Shown piece by piece: positions 37,250-48,400 of a stretch of 64,000 bases of DNA (position 1 is the first letter of the stretch; every line of letters starts with the position of its first letter). A program made the position numbers and the translations under genes. Source of the stretch: Macrocystis pyrifera (taxonomy: Eukaryota > Sar > Phaeophyceae > Laminariales > Laminariaceae); assembly GCA_031763025.1 (NCBI GenBank), contig JASSKH010000002.1, positions 1,046,929-1,110,928 of the forward strand. The letters run 5' to 3'. The notes under the pieces are model-generated. The model saw nothing but the letters and a program-made list of their open reading frames with translations, made no database searches and had not been told where the DNA came from.

Positions 37250-37357
37250 CTCAGACGGCAGAATCAGGTGTACGATTGCAGAGACCGCTACTGGCGAATA
37301 CGCTACAGCAACCAGAACTGGGAGGAGCTGACCCGCCGCGAGATGGAGCAGTTGAAG
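37250..37357 (+). pseudogene. C-terminal remnant of pol in element B
   Basis: Reads QNQVYDCRDRYWRIRYSNQN then WEELTRREMEQLKS, nearly the same as the last residues of A's polyprotein (1286-1319). The A stop codon is GGA here, so the frame runs on. Everything upstream in pol is missing. Confidence 0.88.
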
Positions 37358-38617
37358 AGCGGAAGCGAATATCGAGCGTCAAGCGCAGTGGACCGCTTCC
37401 TCGCTTCCCATGCGCCGTTTCCTTTCTGTCTCGCTTGCCGGTATACCGTTCCCTCGCTTTTCCGCGTGTTGTTCCCTCTATACTCGGCGTACGCTATTGC
37501 CTCGCTTTCCCGTGTACCGCTCCCTTGCACCGATGTCTTGTCCGTGCGCCACTCCCTCACTTCGACGCCGTGCGTTGTCTCGCCCCGGAATCTTGCCCGT
37601 CCGCCACTCGCTGCGCCGCTCCCTCGCTCCGGCACCGTGCGTTCCCTCGCTCCGGTATGTCGTCCGTCCATCGCTCGCTTGCGCCCGTGCGCTGCGTTCT
37701 TGCCCCGATGCCTTGATCGTACGAGGTACTGCCCAACGACCAGAATTGGAAGGAGCTGACCAGCCGCTATACGGAGCAGTCGAAGATCTAAAGCGATACT
37801 GTGCGTTCGCCGAGGAGGCGAAGATCTTCGACTTCTGCCCTTCGTTGTTTTGTGTTTTTGTATGAAACGGTGGGGGTCCTGCCCGCAACAGCTGGTCGTT
37901 TTGGCGTGAAACTGTTAGGTATAGACTTGTGGGGTGTTGGATGTACGTTGTGACTCCGTGAATGTTTGTGTGTTTGGGTTGGGAAGAGGCGTACTCTTCC
38001 GTGAATGGTGGGGTTACAATTTCGTAGTTAAGTGATATGAGGAGCAGTTCCAGATCGGCAGCGATAATGAGCGTTCGCCGAGGACGCAAATATCTCTGGT
38101 TCTGTTGTTCGAGGCTACGTGTTTTTGTGAGAGATTGAGAGGTACCTGCTTGTTACAGCCAGTCGGTCTGGCGTGGATTAGTTGGGTATTTTTTTGTATG
38201 GGGGTTTGCTCTTCCGTGCCTGGTAGTGGGCTAACTTGTTTTGACGATTCGGCTTCCTCGTATGTTTTCACCCGATTTGGGGGACTCAATCAAATCCCAT
38301 GGGTATTGACTTTTGACCCGTTCAGAGAACGCAGAGATGGCGGTTTAAGCTTAGGCGTTAGTGTACTGCGCTTATTCACTGTTGAAGAAGTGTGGTAGGA
38401 TGACTATAAACCATTGATTATTGGTCAGGCAGTCAAACTCGCAGTGAAAAGGCGGGGGTGAGGGTTTTTATCGGGGATTTCCCTCTGATGGCCCCTGCGT
38501 TTTCTGTTTGTTTTCGCCTATCCCCGAGATCAATATTTTTGTATAGAGCCTTGCGGTTCCTTACCCTTGGTTATAGTCAAAGATTGCTATAGCATATTGC
38601 TCAGTTATTCGCATTAT

Positions 38618-38628
38618 GCTAGGGGGGA
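38618..38628 (+). other. Polypurine tract of element B
   Basis: GCTAGGGGGGA lies directly before the 3' LTR. The same 11 bases stand before the 3' LTR of A. This is the expected plus-strand primer site. Confidence 0.8.
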
Positions 38629-39084
38629 TGTTATGGTTTTAGACCGTTTCAGGAGTTACGACGACTTGCGTTTTTGTATCAGCAGGGGACGCGTCATTTA
38701 CGGCCCCTCCCCCATTTGTGGATTGCCACTCTTTCTCGCTCCTCTTCGGCGGTCCTACGTGTTGCCTCGGTCATCGCTCTCGACCGGAGGCTCAAAGCAA
38801 TCAGTTTACCATCTACATACCTGGGAGACCTTCTCCCTAGCGTCAGAAGCACGCTATACCCCTCTGGGACACGTGCGAGCCCACGTCTCGACTCGGTTGG
38901 ATCGTGGCCAGACTTGAGGTTGGTCTTATTATTTGTATATTTTAGGCATGTGTTGTAATCCTGTTCTATCCTGTATCTGAAGCGGACTGTCGACGGCTGA
39001 TTTTTTTAAAATAGGCTCATGCCCGTGCTGCTTGCCTCATCCTGACCCAAGACCTCATGACCTATACGCTCCCGATCCATATCA
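38629..39084 (+). repeat. 3' LTR of element B
   Basis: 456 bases, same ends and sequence as 32,758-33,213. The flank that follows is TTATA, while the flank before the 5' LTR is TGTTA. Confidence 0.9.
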
Positions 39085-39140
39085 TTATACGTACCCGGTA
39101 ATTTCGCTGATGGTGCGACCGGGTGTCGTAGATTGCGCGA

Positions 39141-39557
39141 GTGGCGGCGTGGGCTAGCCGCTTTCTTTGGCGTTTGGGATTGTTCGATGCAAGTGGGGTT
39201 TCTTTATATCATACTATTATAGTTGATAAAAGTAAACGTGGCGTTGACGTGGTGTTGCATCGGCTCGGATTTTGCGCGCAATCTGAAAGTATCGGAGAAG
39301 GGGGTTATCCGTATATTAACATTGAAGTGCATCGTGAGTTTAAATGTACTTGTGTTATTTGTGTATGCCTGGTACAAGTGCGTGTCGATTTTCTCACGTG
39401 TGAGGTTATCTTGTACTTGGTATGGTTTCTCGAGTTATTTGTCAGAAACGGCTTCTCTGATAGCGGCTTGGTAGGCTGGCGTCGAGAGTTCTGTGTCGCC
39501 AGTTGGGTTGGAGGCTGGCGTCGAGAGTTCTGTGTCGCCAGTTGGGTTGGGAGTTGA
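39141..39557 (+). CDS. Unidentified 138-codon open frame
   Basis: The first 80 codons (WASRFLWRLGLFDASG, VDVVLHRLGFC, GYPYINIEVHREF) look less biased than chance frames, but no family was recognised. The tail runs into the tandemly duplicated start of repeat E (WRREFCVASWVG twice). It may be a remnant of the element that carries E. Confidence 0.2.
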   Translation: MAAWASRFLWRLGLFDASGVSLYHTIIVDKSKRGVDVVLHRLGFCAQSESIGEGGYPYINIEVHREFKCTCVICVCLVQVRVDFLTCEVILYLVWFLELFVRNGFSDSGLVGWRREFCVASWVGGWRREFCVASWVGS

Positions 39558-39687
39558 CTCGAGTATACGGATGTTAGCGCGGGGTTGCCGTTGGGACAGC
39601 CCCGGGGGGGTCACCCCTTCTCCAACCCCCCTTTCCGGGCGGGGGGTTGCGCATTAATATAATACAACTTCGAAAGCAAAGTGCAAA
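39510..39687 (+). repeat. Repeat E, copy 2
   Basis: 178 bases matching 32,285-32,462. Its first ~40 bases are also present once more just upstream (39,470-39,509). It is followed by a TTA microsatellite where copy 1 is followed by repeat F. Confidence 0.92.
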
Positions 39688-39763
39688 TAGTATTATTATT
39701 ATTATTATTATTACTATTATTATTACTATTATTATTACTATTACTATTATTATTGTTGTTTTG

Positions 39764-39811
<48 letters not shown>

Positions 39812-39812
39812 T
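39688..39812 (+). repeat. TTA microsatellite
   Basis: About 125 bases of TAT/TTA units with a few ACT interruptions and one GTTGTTTTG break. Confidence 0.95.
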
Positions 39813-39829
39813 TTTTCTCTTTTGATTTG

Positions 39830-40045
39830 TCTTCTTTGTTTTTGTTTTTATTTCGTTTTTTTCGTTTCGTTTCTCTACTTCATAGAATGTATATGTCGTG
39901 CCTGTCGTATACGTGGCAACGTAGTATCTCTGTGGCGTAGCTTTGTGACCACATAACTTGTATCTCTGTCTAGGATTGAAGAATCGGCACGGACACTGGC
40001 TGTGCTAGATATCGACGGGTAGAAAGAACGGATTAATGTCAACAA
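39830..40045 (+). repeat. Dispersed repeat R1
   Basis: T-rich tract, then CTCTGTGGCGTAGCTTTGTG, AGGATTGAAGAATCGGCACG and GACGGGTAGAAAGAACGG. Same order as the arm copies. Confidence 0.75.
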
Positions 40046-40354
40046 CAAACACACATCGGGACGATAGAAGGTCAGGGACGGACAGACACTGACGACGGTG
40101 GGTCGGCAAATATCGGTCGGGAGAGAAATATCAACAGGTGTCTCGTTCCCGTCCGGTCCCGTCCCCGTGACGACCACATTTTCCCGGCCCGACTTCACCG
40201 CGGGTACCCTAGAAATAATGACGATGGTTGCTGTGGTGATACAGTTGTACGGGATATATATGACGGTATAATGTAAAACCAACAAAAATGGCAATCATTA
40301 TTCATTGTGAAGAAATCGGTTCACTCGTAGCGACAGCCACGTACCACATGATAA

Positions 40355-40457
40355 TACGGGGGTCCATAGTTAATAGGACCTACGGTGTTATTAAAATCCT
40401 ATATATTTACCTATTTTTACTAACAATAGTTGGTCCTATTTACTATGGTACTGCGTA
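40355..40457. mobile_element. TACGGGGG MITE, copy 6
   Basis: Left end TACGGGGGTCCATAGTTAAT intact. The right end is damaged (GGTACTGCGTA in place of GGTCCCCCGTA). In the palindrome centre, with no mirrored partner. Confidence 0.82.
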
Positions 40458-40592
40458 GTAATAGTATCACTTACGGGCGTACGTGGCACCAGCACAACCT
40501 TCTTGCAACCGATTTTCCAATCTCTGGAACCACACTCTCGTGCTTGACAACATACTTACATATGTGTTATCTTTCCAAGTGGATTAGCTCAA

Positions 40593-40682
40593 TGACGGGG
40601 GACGATGATAGTGAAATAGTAGGACCTACGGTACAGACAAAAACCTATATATTTACATATTTAATTACTATGGTCCCTCGTA
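40593..40682. mobile_element. TACGGGGG MITE, copy 7, eroded
   Basis: TGACGGGGGACGATGATAG at the left and ACTATGGTCCCTCGTA at the right. It is about 15 bases shorter in the right half than other copies. Confidence 0.75.
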
Positions 40683-41299
40683 AAAATACCAGGTACCACA
40701 ACACAGACAGGTAAAACTCAAGAGTGGTGGCAAAGACGACGAAGGAAGGCCTGCTCTCTCTGCGGCTGTATTGTGCGCGTATACTATAATAAGTGCAACT
40801 ACACATCGACCAGCAGCCGACCGCAGCAGAACCAGTGGCTGGATCACCTTTGCTTTGTGTGCTTCTCGCTTGCGTCATAGCCCTGCTGCAGGTGATATAC
40901 TCAAGAAGAGCCCCTTTCCGGCGCGGTAGGTAAACATTAGCTGTGTGATATGGCGCCTCTAGGTGCGTGTCATAGCCTGTGTGTGAGCACCGATACCTCG
41001 GACAAACTGCAGCACGCGATGCCAGGAGGCGATTTATCGGTCGTAGACGTCCAGCCCACAACCGATCGTCAGTCGCACCAGGTCACACGAATGGTTTCGT
41101 TTTTGGACACGCTCACCTCACTACACACGCATGTCTATTACCAGGTGTGCTACTACTGCTGCTGTAGTACCGCCAACTGCAGAAAGCTGATTCAAACGTG
41201 GTCTTATTAATCCTCGGGGATTTTCTTATTTACTACCAGGTATGCGTTTCTCTTTATTCCATATCGTTTCTACTTTTCCTTCTTGGCCTTTTTATGAAC

Positions 41300-41505
41300 G
41301 GAGTATTTCGGCGTGGTGGGTGGATGACGAGCCTGCTTTTCTGTTTAGTATTGTCAGACGCATCCTCTCCTGGGGTGGGACGTGGTTGTCGAACGCAGGC
41401 CGGAGGCGGCAAACAGAATAGCAAAGTACCAGACCGAATAGCAGGGAGAACCTGGCTATGCTACTCGTACCACAAACTGCTGCGGCTCCCTGAAGCGTGA
41501 TTTGC
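41300..41505 (-). repeat. Dispersed repeat R2, right inner arm
   Basis: Inverted partner of 25,548-25,750, with GGGTGGATGACGAGCCTGCT and CTATGCTACTCGTACCACAA. Confidence 0.75.
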
Positions 41506-41596
41506 GCTTCGGTGCGCCTATATAATATGTTTCCCTTTGGCTTGAGTATTACTCTGTTAAAATATGGCCACGAGTGCAGTGGTGTTGTTTACTGAT

Positions 41597-41701
41597 TACG
41601 GGGGACCATAGTAAATAAGACCAAATATTGTTGTTAAAAAAAGGGAAACATATAGGTTTTTGTATGTACTATTGGTCCTGTTTACTATGGTGTCTCCCGG
41701 A
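41597..41701. mobile_element. TACGGGGG MITE, copy 8 (right inner arm)
   Basis: Mirrored partner of copy 5. The right end carries an extra T (GGTGTCTCCCGGA). The shared centre AACAAAAAAAGGG type confirms common descent. Confidence 0.85.
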
Positions 41702-41949
41702 CTAGCTTGTTATTTAACCCTTTTGGGGGGAAAAACACTTGAAATTAGAGTAGGTTGTTCCTAAAACCAAGTACAAAATGCACGCGACGAGCGGTGTTAC
41801 TATGCATGTCCATGAAACTCCGGTAAAAAAAAAAAATGCGCCTACAGTAGTACTAGCCACACGGCGTCCAAAATCTGATTTGTTTTGTTTTCCTTAGTTT
41901 GTAGGTACCACGGGCTCCACTTGGACCTGCAGAGAGTCACTACTAAAAT

Positions 41950-42579
41950 ATGCCTCGTTTTTATTTTGTCACGGCGGGAGCGCCAAGAGTGTTTACTCCG
42001 GCGCCCCCCCCCCCCGTCGACAGCTTAAAAGCATCTAGACCGTCCACGCGGAACCCCCTGCTCGGCACGGAATTGTCTTGCCGTACCAAACCTGAGGCCA
42101 CCTCGACGCGAGGTGGTGCAGACGAAAAGCCGTGTGACCATGGTGCTGTATCGCAACAAAATACACAACACAACAACTATCGCACACCCCCAAAGGAGAA
42201 AAAGTTAAACCAGCGTAGGCATGTGTGCATGTACAAAAACGTACTTTTACGTACGCGGTACGAGTACAGACAGTTTTTACATCAATACAGAAGAAGAGTT
42301 TCAACCGAGGAAGGGCAGACGCATGCGGAGAAAAAAGACGTATGGCCTCTCCGATTTTGGTTCAAAGTTGGCCAAAATCAATTCAAACTAGGCAGAGTAG
42401 AAAAAATCAGGAATACCTTGGCCTTTTCGCGGCAGAATCAGATACGATGTCAGCCTGGCGAATGGCAGGGCTCTTGGGGTGTGTTTTGTACTTGTTTTTA
42501 CAATGTAACTGATTTCGGCGGAAATGTGGCCAGGTATAGTGTTGTTGTTGTTGTTGTTGTTATTGTTTTCATGACGTGA
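41950..42579 (+). CDS. Unidentified 209-codon open frame in right inner arm
   Basis: Starts MPRFYFVTAGAPRVFTPAPP and is rich in basic and polar residues. It ends in a run of Val from a GTT microsatellite (42,540-42,562). No domain was recognised. The left arm has no counterpart for most of it, so it may lie in an insertion or be chance. Confidence 0.2.
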   Translation: MPRFYFVTAGAPRVFTPAPPPPVDSLKASRPSTRNPLLGTELSCRTKPEATSTRGGADEKPCDHGAVSQQNTQHNNYRTPPKEKKLNQRRHVCMYKNVLLRTRYEYRQFLHQYRRRVSTEEGQTHAEKKDVWPLRFWFKVGQNQFKLGRVEKIRNTLAFSRQNQIRCQPGEWQGSWGVFCTCFYNVTDFGGNVARYSVVVVVVVIVFMT

Positions 42580-42695
42580 AACCGTTCTTTCTACCCGTCG
42601 ACATCCAGCACAACCACAGCAGCGTCCGTGCCGATTCTTCAATCCTAGAGGTACAAGTTCTGAGGTCACAAAGCTACGCCACAGCAGAGATACTA
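42570..42695 (-). repeat. Dispersed repeat R1, right inner arm
   Basis: Reverse complement of the R1 core (TTCTACCCGTCGACATCCAG, GATTCTTCAATCCTAGAG, TCACAAAGCTACGCCACAG). The left partner at 24,890-25,000 is more degraded. Confidence 0.75.
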
Positions 42696-42780
42696 CGTTG
42701 ATGCCTGATTTTGGCTGAAACCCTCTGACAAGTTTAGTAATAAGCCGAACGCTCGATTTCTATAAGTAATTCCTTGTTAA

Positions 42781-42867
42781 CTCTTTTAGTACCGCAGTCC
42801 CGTTTTGGGGACAAAGCACTTGGAATTAGACTGGTTTGTCCCCAAATTGGGACTCCGGTACTAAAGG
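42781..42867. mobile_element. TTAA-type hairpin MITE (family 2), copy 2
   Basis: CTTTTAGTACCGCAGTCCCG at one end and its near complement at the other. TTAA precedes it, but the right flank is TTGC. The centre GCACTTGGAATTAGACTGG is shared with copy 1. Confidence 0.72.
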
Positions 42868-43638
42868 AATTGCGTTGTCTTTCTCTGCATACTGGATACC
42901 AATGACGCGTCTCTGCTGTACTACGTACCCGCATTAAGCTGTACACAAGTCGGCTCGCGTGGTCTTGCTTGCGCCAGTAGAAGCATACCGAAGAACTCCG
43001 TTTTCTCTCCAGACGCCCACACAGGCAACACGTAGTGCGCTGGCCTCGATGTTGTACTTCGTGGCTGGCCAGTATCATCAGGTATGTTTTTAGGACAGCA
43101 GTGCAACACACGTGTACAGCAGTCGTATCTCAACCCTTTAGACGCGCGTAACTGTTCGGAAAAACCCCGAACACAAACACCAGCGGGGATCGATATAGTA
43201 CTTCCCGCCTACTAATAGAAGTCGCGAACGGAGGGCAGAACAGCAATTATCACGCTCACCATGGCGTTATGGATGCATGTATGTGAGAACAACCACACAT
43301 GACAACATGGGCGGAGCTCAGAGCGCACACGCGACGCTAGCACAGCTCCCCAGACACTAACAAGGAAGCGTCGTTTACCTGGTTGAAGCTGTGTGCATCG
43401 TATATAACGATCGTACCCTTTTGTTGTTGTCATATCCTCTTGTCCTCGTTGTGAGTAGGAAATCGGCTCTCGCCCCCGCTCCGCCCAAACGATTGTACAG
43501 AGGTTTCGTCTGCCTTCTCTGTTCGGGTGTCCGTGGCGCGGATAAGTGCCTGGTTTTTAGTCGGTTCTCATTTTATACGGGATCGTATACCTGGACGGTA
43601 TAGTATCGGTTCCTCGCAGCGCACTGGAACTCGCTTAA

Positions 43639-43740
43639 TACGGGGGGGCGTAGTTAATAGGACCTACGATAGACATAAAAACCTATATATTCACCCATTT
43701 TGCCAGCAGTATTTGGTCCTATTTACTATGACCCCCCGCT
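43639..43740. mobile_element. TACGGGGG MITE, copy 9 (private to right arm)
   Basis: TACGGGGGGGCGTAGTTAAT at the left end and TTTACTATGACCCCCCG at the right. The homology to the left arm continues on both sides of it, and the left arm has no MITE at about 21,275-21,300. Confidence 0.83.
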
Positions 43741-43799
43741 CGTTTTCTCGAATCGATATATTTCTCAGCCTGTTTTTCTCAACAGCAGTGGCTATATGT

Positions 43800-43930
43800 G
43801 TGTGTGTGTTCTTCACATCAAACCGTTCTTCTACCCGTCGACATCCAGCAAGCCCAGTGTCCGTGCTGATTCTTCACCCTAGAAAGAAACGAGCTCAGTG
43901 GTCACACACTACCTCACAGAGATAATACAC
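43800..43930 (-). repeat. Dispersed repeat R1
   Basis: GTTCTTCTACCCGTCGACAT, CAGCA, GTCCGTGCTGATTCTTCA and GTGGTCACAC in reverse orientation. It starts the right-arm insertion that the left arm does not share. Confidence 0.72.
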
Positions 43931-44004
43931 CGTAATGCATTAATAGCCTACGCAATACCATGCCTTCGCACTAGGTGCGGCCGACACCACAACATACATA
44001 CATA

Positions 44005-44469
44005 TGATGCGGTTCGTGAGTCTACAAGCCACGGGATTTAGGGTCAGGACTATGTGATGCGACCTATTCAGGGATTATCCCTGAGGCACTACCCTGAATG
44101 GTTACCGTTTACAGTATGTATAGGATTGAACAGAGGACCGCACCATTCCGGCACGATGCACAACCAACTAGGTCCATAATCCTACCAATCTCACGTTTGT
44201 TGAAGACTCAACCGAGTCGAGAGGTGCGCTTCACGTACCCCCGAAGGACGGGAAGGGTTTCCGGTCTTAGGGAGTAGGTCTCCCAGTTCTGTAGATGGTA
44301 GAATGATTGCTTTATGCCACAGGTCGAGAGCAAAGACCACAAGTGGCAAGATGGATTGGTCCAAAAGGGAAACCATCCACAAATTGGGGGGGGGCCGTAA
44401 ATGACGCGGCCCCTACCGATACAAAAATGCATGCCGTCGTAACTCCTGAAACGGTCCTGAACCGTAACA
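44005..44469 (-). repeat. 3' LTR of element A
   Basis: 465 bases, TGTTACGG to CGCATCA on the minus strand. No difference from 52,914-53,378 was seen. Related to B's LTR (shared GACCGTTTCAGGAGTTACGA). Confidence 0.93.
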
Positions 44470-44480
44470 TCCCCCCTAGC
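44470..44480 (-). other. Polypurine tract of element A
   Basis: GCTAGGGGGGA on the minus strand directly upstream of the 3' LTR, as in element B. Confidence 0.82.
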
Positions 44481-45439
44481 ATAATGCGAATAAAGGAGCA
44501 ATATGCTATAGCAATCTATGACCATAACCAAGGGCGAGGAACCGCAAGGCTCTACACAAAAATAATAGCCTCGGGGATAGGCGAAAACAAACCGAAAACG
44601 CAAGGGCCATCAGAGGGAAATCCCCGATAAAAACCCTCACCCCTGCGTTTTCACTGCGAGTTTGGCCGCCTGACTAATATTCCATGGTTAATAGTCTCCC
44701 TACTACACCTTTTCCACTATAAGTAGGCGCAGTACACTCACGCCTAGCTAGGCTCAAATCGCCAGGTATGCGTGCTCCCAACAGGTCAACAGTCAAAAAC
44801 CCGTGCGATTTGGGTCCCCCCAAATCGAATGCAAATACTCGTGGAGGTCGAATCATAGACACCGATCTGCCTACTACGAGCCACAGAAGAGTAAACCCCC
44901 ACACAAAAGTACCTAACTGATTCACGCCAGAACGACTGGCTGTTACCGAACCATTAAATTACTCACACAAACGCCTATCATTGGCACAGAAGCAGAGATA
45001 CGCCTCCAAGCAAACCCATCACAAAAAAAACACTCTCGTCGTCATAACATACATCCCACACCCCTCGCGTATAAACCCCCGGATCCCTCGCTAGACGATC
45101 CCAACCCTTTCATACAAAAACACGAAACCACGAAGGGTAAAAGCAGAAGTTCTTCGTCTCCTCGGCAAACGCTCAGTATCTCTCCAAATTTGCATCGGCT
45201 CCCTATGGTGGCTAGGCGGCTCCTTCCAAGTTCTGCTCTCTGGGTGTTACGATCAAGGCGTCGGAGCGAGAGAGCAGAACATGTACACGGCTTCGGAGCG
45301 AGCGAGCGGCGGACGGGTAGAACGCTGGGGAGAGGGAATCGCACGGCGTCGAAACGAGAGAGTGGCACAGCGAGGCCGAGAGGGAACGACGCACGGTAAG
45401 GGGAGAGAGCGGTATACTGGCTTCATGCTCGGAACCGCT
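44481..45439 (-). other. 3' untranslated region of element A
   Basis: About 960 bases between the pol stop and the PPT. It is similar to the end of element B (38,400-38,628: GGGTTTTTATCGGGGATTTC and GATTGCTATAGCATATTGCT). A low-complexity CGCTCCC/GTGCG-type stretch near 45,200-45,420 matches 37,400-37,700 of B. Confidence 0.75.
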
Positions 45440-48400
45440 TCAGCTCTTCAACTGCTCCATCTCGCGGCGAGTCAGCTCTTCCCAGTTCTGGTCGCTGTAG
45501 CGTACTCGCCAGTATCGGTCTCTGTAATCGTACACCTGGCCCTGTAGTCGGAGGCCGCCACCAAAATCCTTCCAGATAGTGAAACCTATTGGGAATCGGG
45601 TCAAGGCTTCACGTCGAGAGAGGGGCGCACGAGGTTTGACTGAGACAGGGGCTGTGTCGCTAGTAGACTGTTGGTTGTACAAATGCCAGAGTGCAATAAA
45701 GCCATCCAACTGCAGAGGGGTGAAGCTTTTTAGCATCTCACTTTCGGTCAACCAGCCCGACTCTACTCCCTCCCTCGACTTTCCTTTGTATTCCCACCTA
45801 GCCGTGCCCGAGGGGGAAATACTCCCACGGCAGCTTACGATGGAGTCGAACGTCGCAGAGTCTATACCATGCGACGGCATCTTGAAATCGGGGCCCCAAG
45901 CATACTGTGCGAACTCGTCGGCTAGGGAGTGTCTCAGAGTTAGGGGTCGGACGTGGAATGGCTTGACATCTGCCACGGACACAGTTCGGGTGCGCTGTTT
46001 TCTACCTCGCATCGTTACTTGTACGCTTATGCCTGCCCGCACTACTTCTGTGACTCTCCAAGGGCCTGTGTAGTGGTCGTGCTGGAGCTTCCTCCCTCGG
46101 TTGTCGCGATGTCTGCTGCTCTCGGACTCGCGCACCAACACGAGGCTTCCCTTCTCGACCAGGACTCCGGCGGAGGGTCTCGCGATAGTAGCGTTGGCGT
46201 GGGCCCGTGCGGTTACCCTCTGATTGTGACGTTTCTCGAGCGCAATGCGGACTTCTCGGAGGTTCTGCTTGCGGCGCTCCACGAAGTTGTCAAGACCACC
46301 GCTTTGTCCTGTCTCTTCTGATAGGGGCACCAGGGAGTCTAACGACGTGCGGGGTTTGCGACCGAAAAGCAGCTCGAAAGGGGTCATGTGAGAGGGCAGG
46401 GAAACGTCTGGCAAAGTGCGTTTGATCCAGATTGCTGGGGACACGTACTCGTCCCATCTCTCGGGCCATGATCTACATAGCTCTGCCAACAGCTCTTGAA
46501 GCCAACCTCCTAACCTCTCGACGGCCCCTTGACCCCGTGGATGGTCGGCCGGTCCGAACACTATTTCTGCATGTAGCCAACGGCACAAGTGTGTCACTAC
46601 TTCCGCTCCAAACTCTTTGCCACCGTCACACCGAATCACCCGAGGTACGCCGAAGGTCAAACATAGCTCGGTAAGGATCCGTGCCACGCCTACTGCCTGC
46701 TTGGTTGCTAGAGGAAAACCGAAGGGAAACTTGGAGGCTCGGTCCACTACCAGTAGGACATATTTATTGCCGGAAAGAGAAGGCGTGTCCAACTTCAAGA
46801 TGTCGATCTGCAGTTCATCCCAAGGCTCTAGCGGGCGTCCGGGCAACATCGCGAGACGTCTGCTGTTCGGTCTCTTGCGTCTTCGACACCCGCACGATAA
46901 CACGTATTGTCTCGTGTCGCGGGTGACCGAGGGCCAGTGAAAGTGATCGCGTACCAGAGCTAAAGTAGCTCCTACTCCTGCGTGTCCGTGCAGCGTGTGT
47001 ACCAAAGCGAGTACGTCCGCTACCATGGATTCAGGGATGGCTGGCAGTTTCCTACCCCTTTCGTCGGCGTACCGGATTACATCGTCGTCATCTAAACCGT
47101 ACCCGGTAGTGTCAACTCCACCCGCGCCTGCGCCATTACTACCACACAAACTCTCACGAACCTGGCCCAGATGGGAATCGGCTCGTTGCCTTCGCGCCAA
47201 GGATTCGGGATTAGTGAGTACTTGAGCCGCCCGGTGGATGGCCGATGCTTCCGTGATGTGGCGGGTTTCTGACGAACGCGGTACCTCCCCCCCCCCTGCT
47301 GAAAGCACCTCTCCAAGGTCGTCACGGCCAGCGTGAACCCGACACGTGGGGGCCGTCGTGGGCGGTGGTGAAGACGGAGTCGACTCGATCGGTGTAGCCG
47401 TGTTGGAGTGATCGTGCTCCTGATCCACCAACTGCTCGATGGGCGGCAGCTGGATGTCGTTGAGGGGACGTAGCCGTACGGAAGGCGTACGCGTCCTGCT
47501 ACTGCGGCGCCGCGTACCGGGGTCTGTCTCTAGTGCGGCACACGTGGCAAAGGGCAGGGCTTGTAGGGCAAGGAGGCGAGCGTCATTAGTAGCATGAGTG
47601 GACGGTTCTGACGGTGGATAGGAAGGGCAATCCCCCCCGTCTGTTCCATCTACACCTACTGCCTCTACGTCCGCTAACCTAACTCCATCAAGGCTCGGTC
47701 CCCGGGGTCCTACGAACTCGGATGGTTCTTTCGACGTAAGATCGTCGGGAAAGGAGTCATCAACATCGGCTTGAGGAGTCTGTGAGTGCGGCAGCCGCGA
47801 CAGGGCATCCGGTAGGACGTGCTGTACTCCCGCTCGCCATACCAGCACCATATCATATTCCGTCAGTCTTAGTGCCCATCTGTGTAGTTTGGGGCACAAC
47901 TCGCGACTTCGAAACAGCCAGGTTATAGCGGAGCAATCGGTCACTACCGTAAACTGCCTACCCGCTAAATAGGGTCGAAAATGATCCACAGCCCACAGCA
48001 CTCCCATGCATTCTCGTTCGGTGGGGCCTCTACGGGCATCTGTACGCGAGAATCTGTGACTAGCGAAGGCAATCACGCGAGGCGTACCGTCGATGGTCTG
48101 CATAAGAACTGCTCCCGCACCTATTGTGCTAGCATCGGTGTGTAGTTCGAACGTGTTGTCGAGATCGGGGAATGCGAGTACCGTAGGCGAGGCTAGAGTG
48201 GAGCGCAAAGACTGGAACGCTTGCTCCTCCTCTAAATCCCACGCGATGGTACTCTTGCGTGCGCGTTTAGACGCGAAGTCTTTATTGCGTAGGATGTTAG
48301 TGAGGGGGGCGGCGGTCAGACTATAGTTGGGTACAAACTGCCGCAAGTAGCCCGTCAGACCAAGGAACGTTCGGAGTTCCTCGACTGTCTGGGGGCGCGG

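Larger units (their letters stand above)
32758..39084 (+). mobile_element. LTR retrotransposon B, non-autonomous
   Basis: A 6.3-kb element with two 456-base LTRs that look identical, a PBS next to the 5' LTR, and a purine tract before the 3' LTR. The interior has no RT, RNase H or integrase. It consists of leader-type tandem repeats and keeps only the last ~35 pol codons (37,250-37,357). The LTRs are related to those of element A (about three quarters identical by eye), and the PBS is identical, so it belongs to the same family and could be mobilised by its enzymes. No matching target duplication is visible at the two ends. Confidence 0.88.
40046..41269. other. Gene-free stretch with two MITEs
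   Basis: Contains MITE copies at 40,355-40,457 and 40,593-40,682. A minus-strand frame of 139 codons (39,875-40,294) and one of 138 codons (40,645-41,061) have no recognised motif and overlap repeats. Confidence 0.5.
41270..43797. repeat. Right inner segment of the palindrome arm
   Basis: Reverse complement of 21,222-25,760 in blocks and in order. It lacks the 1.9-kb microsatellite and the 400-base segment of the left side. It has private MITEs at 42,781 and 43,639. Confidence 0.85.
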
